Assembly (NCBI GenBank): GCA_027488935.1
Contig: JAIYAP010000010.1
Span: 1-33,308, forward strand
Origin: Saprospiraceae bacterium
Lineage (GTDB): Bacteria > Bacteroidota > Bacteroidia > Chitinophagales > Saprospiraceae
DNA: 33,308 nucleotides
Direction of reading: 5' to 3'
Position 1 is the stretch's first letter. The number at the start of each line of letters is the position of its first letter. Made by a program: the position numbers and the translations under genes. Positions 17,763 through 25,085 of this stretch are shown here, piece by piece. The notes under the pieces were generated by a model that had not been told where the DNA came from, searched no databases, and saw only the letters and a list, made by a program, of their open reading frames with translations.

Positions 17763-18062
17763 TTAAATTAAAACCGGTCCAAAATAAAGTACCCAGGAAA
17801 TGGCGAGCACCGAGGTAGCGATCACAACACCCCGTATGGCCAACTCCCAACGTTTGCGCCGGTAAATATTCAGGGGAATCAAATTAACTGCGATGGCCAG
17901 AATCGCCAGGGTGCGGATACGGAAATTGGGCGACAAACCGCTCGAACTTGCCGCGCCTTTTACCTCCAACAAGTTAAACACCTGGTACAACAATACAAAG
18001 GTGGTGAGCGGCAACAAGATGCCAACGACTATGCCAGTCAACAATAAATTTCGGTTGAGCAT
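17763..18062 (-). CDS. Small integral membrane protein, three predicted membrane segments
   Basis: This is a 99-residue protein starting at the ATG at 18062 (a TTG at 18083 would add seven residues). Three hydrophobic segments are evident: LLLTGIVVGILLPLTTFVLLY, TLAILAIAVNLIPL and GVVIATSVLAISWVLYFGPVL, linked by basic loops (NIYRRKRWELA). It should sit in the cytoplasmic membrane. No family is recognised. It begins 23 bases after the surE stop, so it is read from the surE transcript; a functional link to SurE is not evident. Confidence 0.8.
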   Translation of the reverse strand: MLNRNLLLTGIVVGILLPLTTFVLLYQVFNLLEVKGAASSSGLSPNFRIRTLAILAIAVNLIPLNIYRRKRWELAIRGVVIATSVLAISWVLYFGPVLI

Positions 18063-18085
18063 AATTTTTTTTCTAAAAAACAAAT

Positions 18086-18856
18086 TTACAAATGATCAAT
18101 GTCGCGCATTGCTTCCAGCGCCTTGTAATTGGTCAAATCGTGCATTGAAGGCACCACCGAAATATACCCGTTTTCCAACGCCCATACATCGGTATCTTCC
18201 GCATGATCCTGATTGATAAATTCGCCCGATAACCAATAGTACGGTTGACCACTTGGGTCGCGTCCTTCCACAAAATTTTCGATCCAGCGCGCCTCTGCTT
18301 GTCGGGACATTCGGAAACCTTTAATCTGATCCAACGGTATCTTGGGGATGTTGACATTCAATAAGTTACCATGTGGAAATGGATTATTGAGCGCATACTG
18401 CATAATCTTCTTGATCCACACTTTTGCCGGTTCAAAATCCGCTTCAAAACTAAAATCGAGCAAGGAAAAACCAATACTTGGAATGTCTTCTAAGGACGCT
18501 TCCATAGCAGCCGAAAGCGTACCAGAATAGATGATATTGATGGATGCATTGCTGCCGTGGTTGATGCCAGAAACACACAAATCAATGGTGCGGCCCTTCA
18601 GCACAACGTGCTTTGCAAGTTTAACGCAATCGACTGGTGTACCCGAACATTCATAGGCTTCAATGCCTGGAAATACCTGTACTTTGTTGAGTCGCAAGGG
18701 GTCATGTATCGTTATGGCATGACCTTTGCCACTTTGAGGAGCATCAGGGGCTACAATTACAATTTCGCCCAGTTCTGCCGCCACCTCCACTAAAGCACGA
18801 ATACCAGGAGCAACGATTCCGTCGTCGTTTGTTACTAAAATTAATGGTTTTGTCAT
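18086..18856 (-). CDS. surE: 5'-nucleotidase SurE
   Basis: SurE is a metal-dependent phosphatase that removes phosphate from nucleoside 5'- and 3'-monophosphates and short polyphosphates in the cytoplasm. The 256-residue length is typical. The ATG at 18856 gives MTKPLILVTNDDG with the metal ligands Asp11 and Asp12; Ser42 (APDAPQSGKG) and Asn99 (VSGINHGSN) are the other expected ligands, and ECSGTPVDCVKL is also characteristic. A GTG at 18874 is in frame, but the promoter box lies between it and the ATG, so it would be upstream of the transcript start. The gene heads a short operon with the membrane protein downstream. Confidence 0.97.
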   Translation of the reverse strand: MTKPLILVTNDDGIVAPGIRALVEVAAELGEIVIVAPDAPQSGKGHAITIHDPLRLNKVQVFPGIEAYECSGTPVDCVKLAKHVVLKGRTIDLCVSGINHGSNASINIIYSGTLSAAMEASLEDIPSIGFSLLDFSFEADFEPAKVWIKKIMQYALNNPFPHGNLLNVNIPKIPLDQIKGFRMSRQAEARWIENFVEGRDPSGQPYYWLSGEFINQDHAEDTDVWALENGYISVVPSMHDLTNYKALEAMRDIDHL

Positions 18857-18860
18857 AGGA

Positions 18861-18868
18861 CAAAAGTA
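18861..18868 (-). promoter_or_regulatory. -7 box TACTTTTG almost touching the surE start
   Basis: On the minus strand TACTTTTG is an exact TAnnTTTG box, ending only 4 bases before the ATG at 18856. Transcription from it would begin at or next to the start codon, giving a leaderless or nearly leaderless mRNA. It decides the start codon. No TTG is well placed upstream. Confidence 0.5.
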
Positions 18869-19070
18869 AGGCACTGTGTGCGCTTACCATCTATTTTAAA
18901 CCATGATTCCTTAATTTTATTGCCAGAATTGTCTGCTGCCTAGTTTGGGCTCAGAAAAATCAATACAAATTGCGTCAAAATCTGCAATAAAATTTAAAAA
19001 TAAACTGTTATTGACTGAAATTTGCACCACAATCAAAATTACTCACAATAAACCATCTAATTTTTAAAGA

Positions 19071-19107
19071 TTTAGGCCTATACTTGCATGAACAATGCAT
19101 GCCTAAA
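19071..19107. other. Inverted repeat TTTAGGC / GCCTAAA upstream of the LysM gene
   Basis: Arms TTTAGGC (19071-19077) and GCCTAAA (19101-19107) enclose a weak -7-like TATACTTG (19079-19086, 7 of 8). This could be an operator over a promoter or simply a leader hairpin. The rest of the 18857-19177 spacer is AT-rich with no gene seen. Confidence 0.3.
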
Positions 19108-19177
19108 ACTTTGCAAACTACCAATTTACAAAAAATAGGCCTCCAAAATGCTGTCTATCCTAACTAAACATTTTGTT

Positions 19178-21028
19178 ATGAAACGTTCTTTTGTTCTCAT
19201 CCTTGCTTCATTTAATCTGGTATCTCTGTTTGCGCAGGCTCCGTATTACATCATGTTTAATACGAGTTTCATGGACCAACTGGAATATAAATATACCTAT
19301 CAAGGTACTGTTATAAACAGTTATACCGTGAAACCAAGCCCAACAGAGGCATTTATGTTAACCGCTGCCAATGAAGGAATTACGTCCCCTACCCAACCTA
19401 AAGGCGCCGTTACTTACCGCGACCTGCGCAACAACGCCGAATTGCTCAATATGGTGAACAACCATACCCGCAACGTATATATCGTACACCCACGCACGGA
19501 TGGCGACTTTTTATTAATGCCTATCATTTCGGCTACTTATGTGGTGCGCAATGGAGCGTTTTACATGGTTACAGCCCCGAATTACGCTTTTGCGCTAGAT
19601 ACAACCCGACTCATCAACGAAACCAACCTGGCCACCGGCAAATCACAATCGTATGTGTACTTCACCGGAATGAAATTCCGCGATTGCCGCATCGAATATG
19701 CTTTCCGCCGCGAACCTTCCCGTATCAACACAGAACGCTCCGACTTTGAATTTATGCCAGGCCTCGGCATCATCAGCGAACGCAGCGGCAAAAGCGCCAG
19801 TGATGCCGAAAATAACCATATGCGCCTTCTGAACGTAGATGGTATTCCTTTGGACGACTATTTGGCGTCCGGATGCGCAGGCGTCAGTTCGAAAACTACG
19901 GGCAGCACCATTTCACCTTATACACCCCGGGTTGATTATGGCAATACACCACCGGCAACCAAACCCATTACAAAGAGTCCAACGCCTTATAAAGAGCAGA
20001 ATAAAGAAGATGTTGCCCTTCAAAATAAGGTAAATCAACAGGTAAACAATAGCCGCGAAGATTTCGATTTTAGCAAATGCCCGGAACAACCTGGTAAAGG
20101 ATACCATATTGTACAGCCCGGCGACAACCTGAAAGCGATTGCGCGTACTTATGGTAAAAATGAACAAGACCTGATTACCTGGAACAAGATCAAAAACCCG
20201 AATTTGATTGAAATTTGCCAAAAAATCTGGCTAACGAAACCGCCAAAAGCGAGTACCATGGCCAAATCACCCGCTGTTCCGGCGGCCACCTTTAATACTG
20301 GAAGTGTAGGCGCTAAAAAAGTGCAAAATCAATCGGAACTTTGGGACGAACAGGGTACTCAAACACCCCCATTGGCCACACAATACAACACGAAATCACC
20401 AGAATATTACGGCCCTTCCACTAAAATTACTAAGGTTGCCCCGGCAGTTGCTGCCACGGAACCAACTATTCACCGCGTAAAATCGGGTGACTATTTGTAC
20501 AAAATCGCCAAAGAACACGGTTGTATTGAGGAATGCATCCGCCGCGCCAATAAAATGCCCCTGGAAGGCGATATTACCCTTTGGCCAGGCCAGGAATTGA
20601 TTATTCCGGAATGCACTTGCACTTTACCGGCATCGACCAGCTACTACGAAACGCCACAGAAACCGGTAAAATCGACTACAACCACCGACGAATACTATAC
20701 GCCGCAAGCGAATAAGCCTAATTTCACGTCGAAATCGCCCGATGACCAATACTACAAACCGCAAGGGTACAACACCAACACCCCTGGCCCAAAAGCAGAA
20801 TCTGCCAATATTTCGAGCCCACGGCAAAATGACCGTCCGGATAGTGGCAATAACGATGGCGACCAGGACACCTACTTTACCGAACACGTTGTAAAAGTTG
20901 GAGATACCGTGAACTCTATCGGCTATCACTATCGCGTTAATGCTGTAGAATTGGCGCAATTGAATAACTTGAAGCCCAATGATCCCTTGATCGCTGGAAC
21001 CCGCTTGTTGATTCCGCACAAGAAATAG
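19178..21028 (+). CDS. Secreted protein with three LysM domains
   Basis: This is a 616-residue protein from the ATG at 19178, which gives a clean signal peptide (MKRSFVLILASFNLVSLFAQ); an ATG at 19148 would add ten residues ahead of it. Residues about 20-240 are an unrecognised, probably beta-rich domain (FRDCRIEYAFRREPSR, DFEFMPGLGIISERSG). Three LysM domains follow at about 307-352 (YHIVQPGDNLKAIARTYG), 430-479 (IHRVKSGDYLYKIAKEHG) and 567-615 (HVVKVGDTVNSIGYHYRV), separated by Pro/Thr/Lys-rich linkers. LysM binds the N-acetylglucosamine backbone of peptidoglycan, so the protein probably sits on the wall in the periplasm. No peptidase or amidase domain is seen. It is monocistronic with a strong terminator downstream. 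Confidence 0.92.
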   Translation: MKRSFVLILASFNLVSLFAQAPYYIMFNTSFMDQLEYKYTYQGTVINSYTVKPSPTEAFMLTAANEGITSPTQPKGAVTYRDLRNNAELLNMVNNHTRNVYIVHPRTDGDFLLMPIISATYVVRNGAFYMVTAPNYAFALDTTRLINETNLATGKSQSYVYFTGMKFRDCRIEYAFRREPSRINTERSDFEFMPGLGIISERSGKSASDAENNHMRLLNVDGIPLDDYLASGCAGVSSKTTGSTISPYTPRVDYGNTPPATKPITKSPTPYKEQNKEDVALQNKVNQQVNNSREDFDFSKCPEQPGKGYHIVQPGDNLKAIARTYGKNEQDLITWNKIKNPNLIEICQKIWLTKPPKASTMAKSPAVPAATFNTGSVGAKKVQNQSELWDEQGTQTPPLATQYNTKSPEYYGPSTKITKVAPAVAATEPTIHRVKSGDYLYKIAKEHGCIEECIRRANKMPLEGDITLWPGQELIIPECTCTLPASTSYYETPQKPVKSTTTTDEYYTPQANKPNFTSKSPDDQYYKPQGYNTNTPGPKAESANISSPRQNDRPDSGNNDGDQDTYFTEHVVKVGDTVNSIGYHYRVNAVELAQLNNLKPNDPLIAGTRLLIPHKK

Positions 21029-21045
21029 TTTTCCCGATAAAAGAA

Positions 21046-21093
21046 ATGAGTCATCCCAAATTTTAGTTTTCACCAAAATTCGGGATGACTCAT
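21046..21093. terminator. Bidirectional terminator between the LysM and TonB-receptor genes
   Basis: ATGAGTCATCCC (21046-21057) and GGGATGACTCAT (21082-21093) pair perfectly over 12 bp; inside them AATTTT pairs with AAAATT around a 10-base loop. T-rich sequence follows on both strands, so it can end both convergent transcripts. Confidence 0.85.
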
Positions 21094-21115
21094 GTTTTAT
21101 ATTATATTTAAATAC

Positions 21116-23416
21116 TTAATTACCAATAGTCCACTGCAAAGTAGCCATCCAGTTACGCCCGGCTTGTGGGAAAAACCCACTTTGATGGTAGGTATTGTTC
21201 CCCTCCAAGCGCGTATATGGGTTATCCCCCCGAGCATCATAAGCAGCAGAAGTATATCGATACGTCCATCCATTGGCGCTATACTGGGTGTTGAACAAGT
21301 TTTGCACCGTAAAAATAAGCCGCAGCGGTTGTTTGAAATACCGATTGAATTCAACGTTGAAACGCAGGTTGCTGAAGAAGTATTCCTTCAAAATTGTATT
21401 TTCATTGCCGGTATTGTCGAGGTATTGCTTGCCGACATGTTTACCCGATAAGGCAACAGCAAGTGAAATCGGCGCTTTCGCGGGCAAAACTTGCACCACA
21501 GCCTCTGCACTGGCAACCAGACCAGGGGAAAAAGACAGGGGAGTATTGCGAAAACTTTGCGGTATTTGGATGCCGCTATCCCAATCATCTACATAAGCGG
21601 TAAAAGCACGCACGGTATTTTTGCTAAACGCGGCTTGGGCATTAAAAGACACCACGTCGCCGGCTTGAATACTGCCTTCCAATTCGAGACCAATCCGATC
21701 ACTTTGCGCAATATTAGTGCGTATATAGGCACCTACATTGTTAATGCGGCCGTCGAGCACCAATTGATCGCGGTAATGCATCCAATAAAAATTGGCCGCA
21801 ACGTTCCAGTACTGCCCTTTGCCTTTCAAACCGGTTTCAAGGTCGTAAAGCCGTTCCGGGCGTGGACGACTGGAGGGGGTAGATTGGGTAAAATCGTCGC
21901 GATTTGGCTCGCGATTACCGATTCCGGCAAAACAATATGCGTTCAAATGGCTGCCCAAGGCTTTGCTGATGCCCACTTTAGGGTTGAAAAAATGCAAATC
22001 AACGGATTGATTTACATTGCGTAATAAATTATCGTACCCCAGAAACTGATATTGTACAAAGCGGTATTGCACGTCTACTATGGCAGTCCAGCCTTTACCT
22101 ATTTCCGCTTCTGTTTTTAGGTAAATATTGGCGTCGAGTTTGTCAGCCCGATTGTCGTAATAAACCCAATCTTTGGGTACCGGACTCCATTGCGCCCACA
22201 CAATATCGCCATAATGCCGTCCTTCATAGCGGTGTACCCCACCACCGAGCAGCATTTCGGATAAAGTCAAACCCTTTTTTGCGGCATTGGTTGGGTTCCA
22301 GCGCAGGGCAAAGGTGCTGCCATAAAAATGGTTATCGAGCCAAAGACGGCGGATCAGATCTGTTTGGGTAACAAGACTGTCTCCAATCGTAATATCTTCG
22401 ATACCATAATTTGTAAAAGACTGCGCTGCTTTATATTGCTCATAATAACCTAACCCCCGGGTATAATGGGCATTCAGTTGCAGGGCCAATTGGGCGCCCA
22501 ACATTCGTTTGTAATGCAAAAGGTAATGCCGTTGGGAATAATGATCTATCTCGTCCGCATAGGGCGCGCCCCGGCGTTCGGTTCCTGCCGTATTATATCG
22601 CCGAAGTACCGGATCATCCACATATTGGGCAGGTACCCCATTCCAGGCCTGATAGGTTTCCTCTTTTCCGAACAGCAGGTTGGCTTGCAAGGATTGTTTG
22701 GTACCAATCCAGTTGGCACTTAAATGCCCGGCGTTCAAATTAGCCCTTGCTCGATCGATATAGCCATCTGATTGAATGGTAGAAATACGCCCCTGCAACG
22801 AAAATTTACCTTTTAACAGGCCAGTGCCCACATACATTGAAGATTTACGTGTATTGAACGATCCGAAGGTTTGGGTAAAGGTTGCAAATGGATCCGCTTG
22901 AATGCGGGATAAATCAATGTTGACCGAAGCGCCGAACGCGCCAGCGCCATTGGTACTGGTACCCACACCGCGTTGCACCTGAATTTCGGAAGCAGATGCC
23001 GCTAAATCGGACAAATTGACCCAATAAACCGCCTGGCTTTCGGCATCATTGAGCGGAATACCATTGATCGTTACATTGATGCGGGTAGGATCGCTCCCAC
23101 GGATGCGCATACCCGTGTACCCGATGCCCGTACCTGCATCGGAGTTTTCGACCAAACCCGGCACTTTGGTAAGCAAATAGGGTACATCCTGGGCTTGATA
23201 CGTTTTAGCAATGTCGGCAGCCAACAGGTTGGTATGGGGTACCGGATTGCGGCCGTTGACACGGGTGGCTTGGATAACCACCGTTTTCAAACGGGCGGTA
23301 TCAACCTTAAAATCTTGGGCGAAAAAAAGACTTGGAATGGAAAAAAAGACGGCCGCCAACATCAAGCGACGACAAACAGAGTGATTTAAAATACACTCAA
23401 ACAAGAAATAATGCAT
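21116..23416 (-). CDS. TonB-dependent outer-membrane receptor, probable thiamin transporter (OMR1-like)
   Basis: This is a 766-residue outer-membrane barrel protein. The N-terminus has a signal-like segment (RLMLAAVFFSIPSLFFAQ); the ATG at 23362 is an alternative start. The plug domain lies at about 45-165 (TYQAQDVPYLLTKVPGL, GMRIRGSDPTRINVTINGIP, SEIQVQRGVGTSTNGAGAFG) and the rest is a barrel ending in an aromatic-rich C-terminus. No carboxypeptidase-like N-terminal extension is present, so it is not a SusC-type receptor. The TPP riboswitch directly upstream identifies the cargo class: comparative work on Bacteroidota described thiamin-regulated TonB receptors of this kind. Uptake would depend on TonB-ExbBD. 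It stands alone on the transcript as far as the window shows: the next gene on that side is convergent. Confidence 0.9.
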   Translation of the reverse strand: MHYFLFECILNHSVCRRLMLAAVFFSIPSLFFAQDFKVDTARLKTVVIQATRVNGRNPVPHTNLLAADIAKTYQAQDVPYLLTKVPGLVENSDAGTGIGYTGMRIRGSDPTRINVTINGIPLNDAESQAVYWVNLSDLAASASEIQVQRGVGTSTNGAGAFGASVNIDLSRIQADPFATFTQTFGSFNTRKSSMYVGTGLLKGKFSLQGRISTIQSDGYIDRARANLNAGHLSANWIGTKQSLQANLLFGKEETYQAWNGVPAQYVDDPVLRRYNTAGTERRGAPYADEIDHYSQRHYLLHYKRMLGAQLALQLNAHYTRGLGYYEQYKAAQSFTNYGIEDITIGDSLVTQTDLIRRLWLDNHFYGSTFALRWNPTNAAKKGLTLSEMLLGGGVHRYEGRHYGDIVWAQWSPVPKDWVYYDNRADKLDANIYLKTEAEIGKGWTAIVDVQYRFVQYQFLGYDNLLRNVNQSVDLHFFNPKVGISKALGSHLNAYCFAGIGNREPNRDDFTQSTPSSRPRPERLYDLETGLKGKGQYWNVAANFYWMHYRDQLVLDGRINNVGAYIRTNIAQSDRIGLELEGSIQAGDVVSFNAQAAFSKNTVRAFTAYVDDWDSGIQIPQSFRNTPLSFSPGLVASAEAVVQVLPAKAPISLAVALSGKHVGKQYLDNTGNENTILKEYFFSNLRFNVEFNRYFKQPLRLIFTVQNLFNTQYSANGWTYRYTSAAYDARGDNPYTRLEGNNTYHQSGFFPQAGRNWMATLQWTIGN

Positions 23417-23443
23417 TTAAAAAAGATGATTGTGTGAAACAAG

Positions 23444-23483
23444 CGCCTACATGGGTGTAACATAGGCGTAGTGCTTCCACTAC
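23444..23483 (-). promoter_or_regulatory. Two small hairpins between the TPP aptamer and the receptor start
   Basis: On the minus strand GTAGTG/CACTAC (23483-23468, loop GAAG) is followed by CGCCTA/TAGGCG (23468-23444). The two share one base at the junction. They occupy the place of an expression platform, but there is no long T run after them, so translation control or mutually exclusive folding is as likely as termination. Confidence 0.45.
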
Positions 23484-23486
23484 CCG

Positions 23487-23613
23487 CTCACTTCCCTTCC
23501 CGGCATTACCCGGGCAGGTTCGATGGGTATAATCTCAGCCTTTTTGTGCGCTGCTCCTGATTTCTGTGGCCATCAGAAACGCGGATTGCTTGCAAAAAAG
23601 ACACCCCAATGAG
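23487..23613 (-). ncRNA. TPP riboswitch (THI element)
   Basis: On the minus strand the conserved core is present in order: GGGGTG after the P1 strand, CTGAGA, ACCC, GAACCTG, then GGTAATGCCGGGAAGGGA, the standard thiamin-pyrophosphate aptamer. P1 pairs CTCATT (23613-23608) with AAGTGAG (to 23487). The P3 arm is long (roughly 60 bases). It lies 70 bases upstream of the TonB receptor start and should turn that gene down when TPP is plentiful. Confidence 0.95.
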
Positions 23614-23693
23614 TTGCAACAAATTTGGTATCTGTGTGGTCTGGTAGCGAACCAGGACCTATTTACCGTCCACCAATTTTATTCCGTAATCAG

Positions 23694-24224
23694 CTAAGGT
23701 ACCGTAATACGTTGAATTATTTGCAATATATGGGCAAACCTTTTTTCAGGACTGCCCGATAATACCGTATAGGGCAGGTTTTGGGCGCGTAATAATTGTT
23801 CGTATTGTTCGAAAAGCACCGCGCGTTCCTTCGGATGCTCCCGCAAAGGATCGGGTTGCCAAGGAAAATCGGGTGCGCACAAGCCATAAAACACCTGGTC
23901 GGCAGCATTTTCCGGGATTTGGATCAGTGCTTGTTGCGGGGCAAAACGATATTGTTCCCAAATATATAAAACCGTCCAATCGGTATCACAAATGAGCGTA
24001 TGGGCACATTTGTGACGGTACCAGGCTTCCCAGGCCAGTTGTCCGCGTAAAATAGTCGGTAAATCCGAATGTACGTAAGGCCGACCCAAGCCATCCAGAA
24101 AAAATCGTGCAAACTCTTTGACCCATAATGTGTTCAGAGCTGCAGCGAGTTGCGCGGCCAACGTCGTTTTTCCGGATGATTCAGGACCGGTCAACACAAT
24201 TTTCAAAAATGATTGTTTCTCCAT
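23694..24224 (-). CDS. NadR-like P-loop kinase (AAA_28-type ATPase)
   Basis: This is a 176-residue cytoplasmic protein from the ATG at 24224 (the TTG just upstream is less likely). The P-loop is GPESSGKTT at about 13-21, in the form typical of the ribosylnicotinamide-kinase domain of NadR. It is followed by WVKEFARFFLDGLGRPY, a DTD-like strand (LICDTDWTVLYIWEQYRF), and a region of DPLREHPKERAVLFEQYEQLL matching the NadR kinase lid. Such proteins phosphorylate a riboside such as nicotinamide riboside. The next element downstream on the same strand is the TPP riboswitch and thiamin-type receptor, so a thiamin- or vitamin-related substrate is possible but unproven. It lies before the riboswitch and so escapes its control unless read-through occurs. 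No PnuC/PnuT-type transporter is in the window. Confidence 0.85.
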   Translation of the reverse strand: MEKQSFLKIVLTGPESSGKTTLAAQLAAALNTLWVKEFARFFLDGLGRPYVHSDLPTILRGQLAWEAWYRHKCAHTLICDTDWTVLYIWEQYRFAPQQALIQIPENAADQVFYGLCAPDFPWQPDPLREHPKERAVLFEQYEQLLRAQNLPYTVLSGSPEKRFAHILQIIQRITVP

Positions 24225-24254
24225 CAAGACGCTACATGAATGGGCAGACTACGC

Positions 24255-24262
24255 TACCTTTG
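24255..24262 (+). promoter_or_regulatory. -7 box TACCTTTG for the 24298 gene
   Basis: TACCTTTG matches the consensus exactly and lies 36 bases before the ATG at 24298. The divergent kinase gene starts only 31 bases to the left, so the two promoters share a 73-base spacer. Confidence 0.5.
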
Positions 24263-24297
24263 CAGGGGAGCATTGGCACAAAAAATTGATATAAAAC

Positions 24298-24879
24298 ATG
24301 CATAGTATCGAACCGTTTTTCAATTGGCGTGATGCCTATATTGCCTCAGAAGACGTAAGATCCCCTTTTTTCGGACGCAAGTACAGCGAATTTTATTTCA
24401 CGCACAAACTCTACAACTATTTTTTGCACCCGCAATGGGACGAATTTGGTTCGACCACCTTGTATGGCAAAGCCCTATTTGTGGATTACATCGACGGTTT
24501 TGCATTGATCGAACTCCTGGGAGAGTGGAATGACACCCTGCACAACGATATTATGTTTTTAAAACGCCGGATGATTGATCCGATGTTGAAAGAGGGTATC
24601 ACCAAATTTGTGTTTTTCTGCGAAAATGTGCTCAATTTTCATGGCGCGGAGGAAGATTATTACGAAGAATGGTCGGAAGAAGTACTGGAAGAATCGGGCT
24701 GGATTGTACTGATCAACATACGCAAGCACGTGGAGGAAGAAATGGTCGATTATCGCTTGCAACGATACATGCATTTTGGCGAAGACTATAATGACATTAT
24801 TTGGCGGCCGCATAAGCCCCTGTTGGTATTTCAATTGATTGATGCCCTGGTTAATGGTATGATTAAAAGGTTGGATTGA
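24298..24879 (+). CDS. Conserved-looking acidic protein of unknown function
   Basis: This is a 193-residue soluble protein with no signal peptide. It is unusually rich in aromatic and acidic residues (FFCENVLNFHGAEEDYYEEW, EESGWIVLINIRKHVEEE). Strand-helix alternation is suggested (FVDYIDGFALIELLG, IMFLKRRMIDPMLK, PLLVFQLIDALVNGM). No catalytic motif or known family is recognised. It starts at the ATG after a good promoter box and stands alone: the kinase gene on its left is divergent and the next gene to the right has its own promoter. Confidence 0.82.
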   Translation: MHSIEPFFNWRDAYIASEDVRSPFFGRKYSEFYFTHKLYNYFLHPQWDEFGSTTLYGKALFVDYIDGFALIELLGEWNDTLHNDIMFLKRRMIDPMLKEGITKFVFFCENVLNFHGAEEDYYEEWSEEVLEESGWIVLINIRKHVEEEMVDYRLQRYMHFGEDYNDIIWRPHKPLLVFQLIDALVNGMIKRLD

Positions 24880-24916
24880 TTTTTCAAGCAACAAGATTTA
24901 TTTAAAAAAACTGCGA

Positions 24917-24924
24917 TATATTTG
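24917..24924 (+). promoter_or_regulatory. -7 box TATATTTG for the 25086 gene
   Basis: TATATTTG is an exact TAnnTTTG match and gives a long leader of about 155 bases before the ATG at 25086. A small hairpin (AATGATT/AATCATT, 25003-25020) lies in the leader. No other signal is seen in the 24880-25085 spacer. Confidence 0.45.
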
Positions 24925-25085
24925 TGGTTCGTTAGTGCCTTTTTAATCCCGACCATTGTTTTGGGTCGCTATAATCCTTTCCGTCGTGGTCTCATAGATA
25001 CAAATGATTCGTTAATCATTCCATACGGCAAAAGAATCCTGGCATTTAAGCGTTCTGAGGGCCGTTCCAAAACAAATCACTCCAC

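Noticed and set aside
18857-18874. Upstream GTG (18874) as the surE start
   Set aside because: The -7 box lies between it and the ATG, so it would be upstream of the transcript start; the ATG at 18856 also matches the usual SurE N-terminus.
23641-23655. Hairpin CTGGT/ACCAG after the kinase gene as a terminator
   Set aside because: The stem is only 5 bp and no T run follows; read-through into the riboswitch cannot be excluded.
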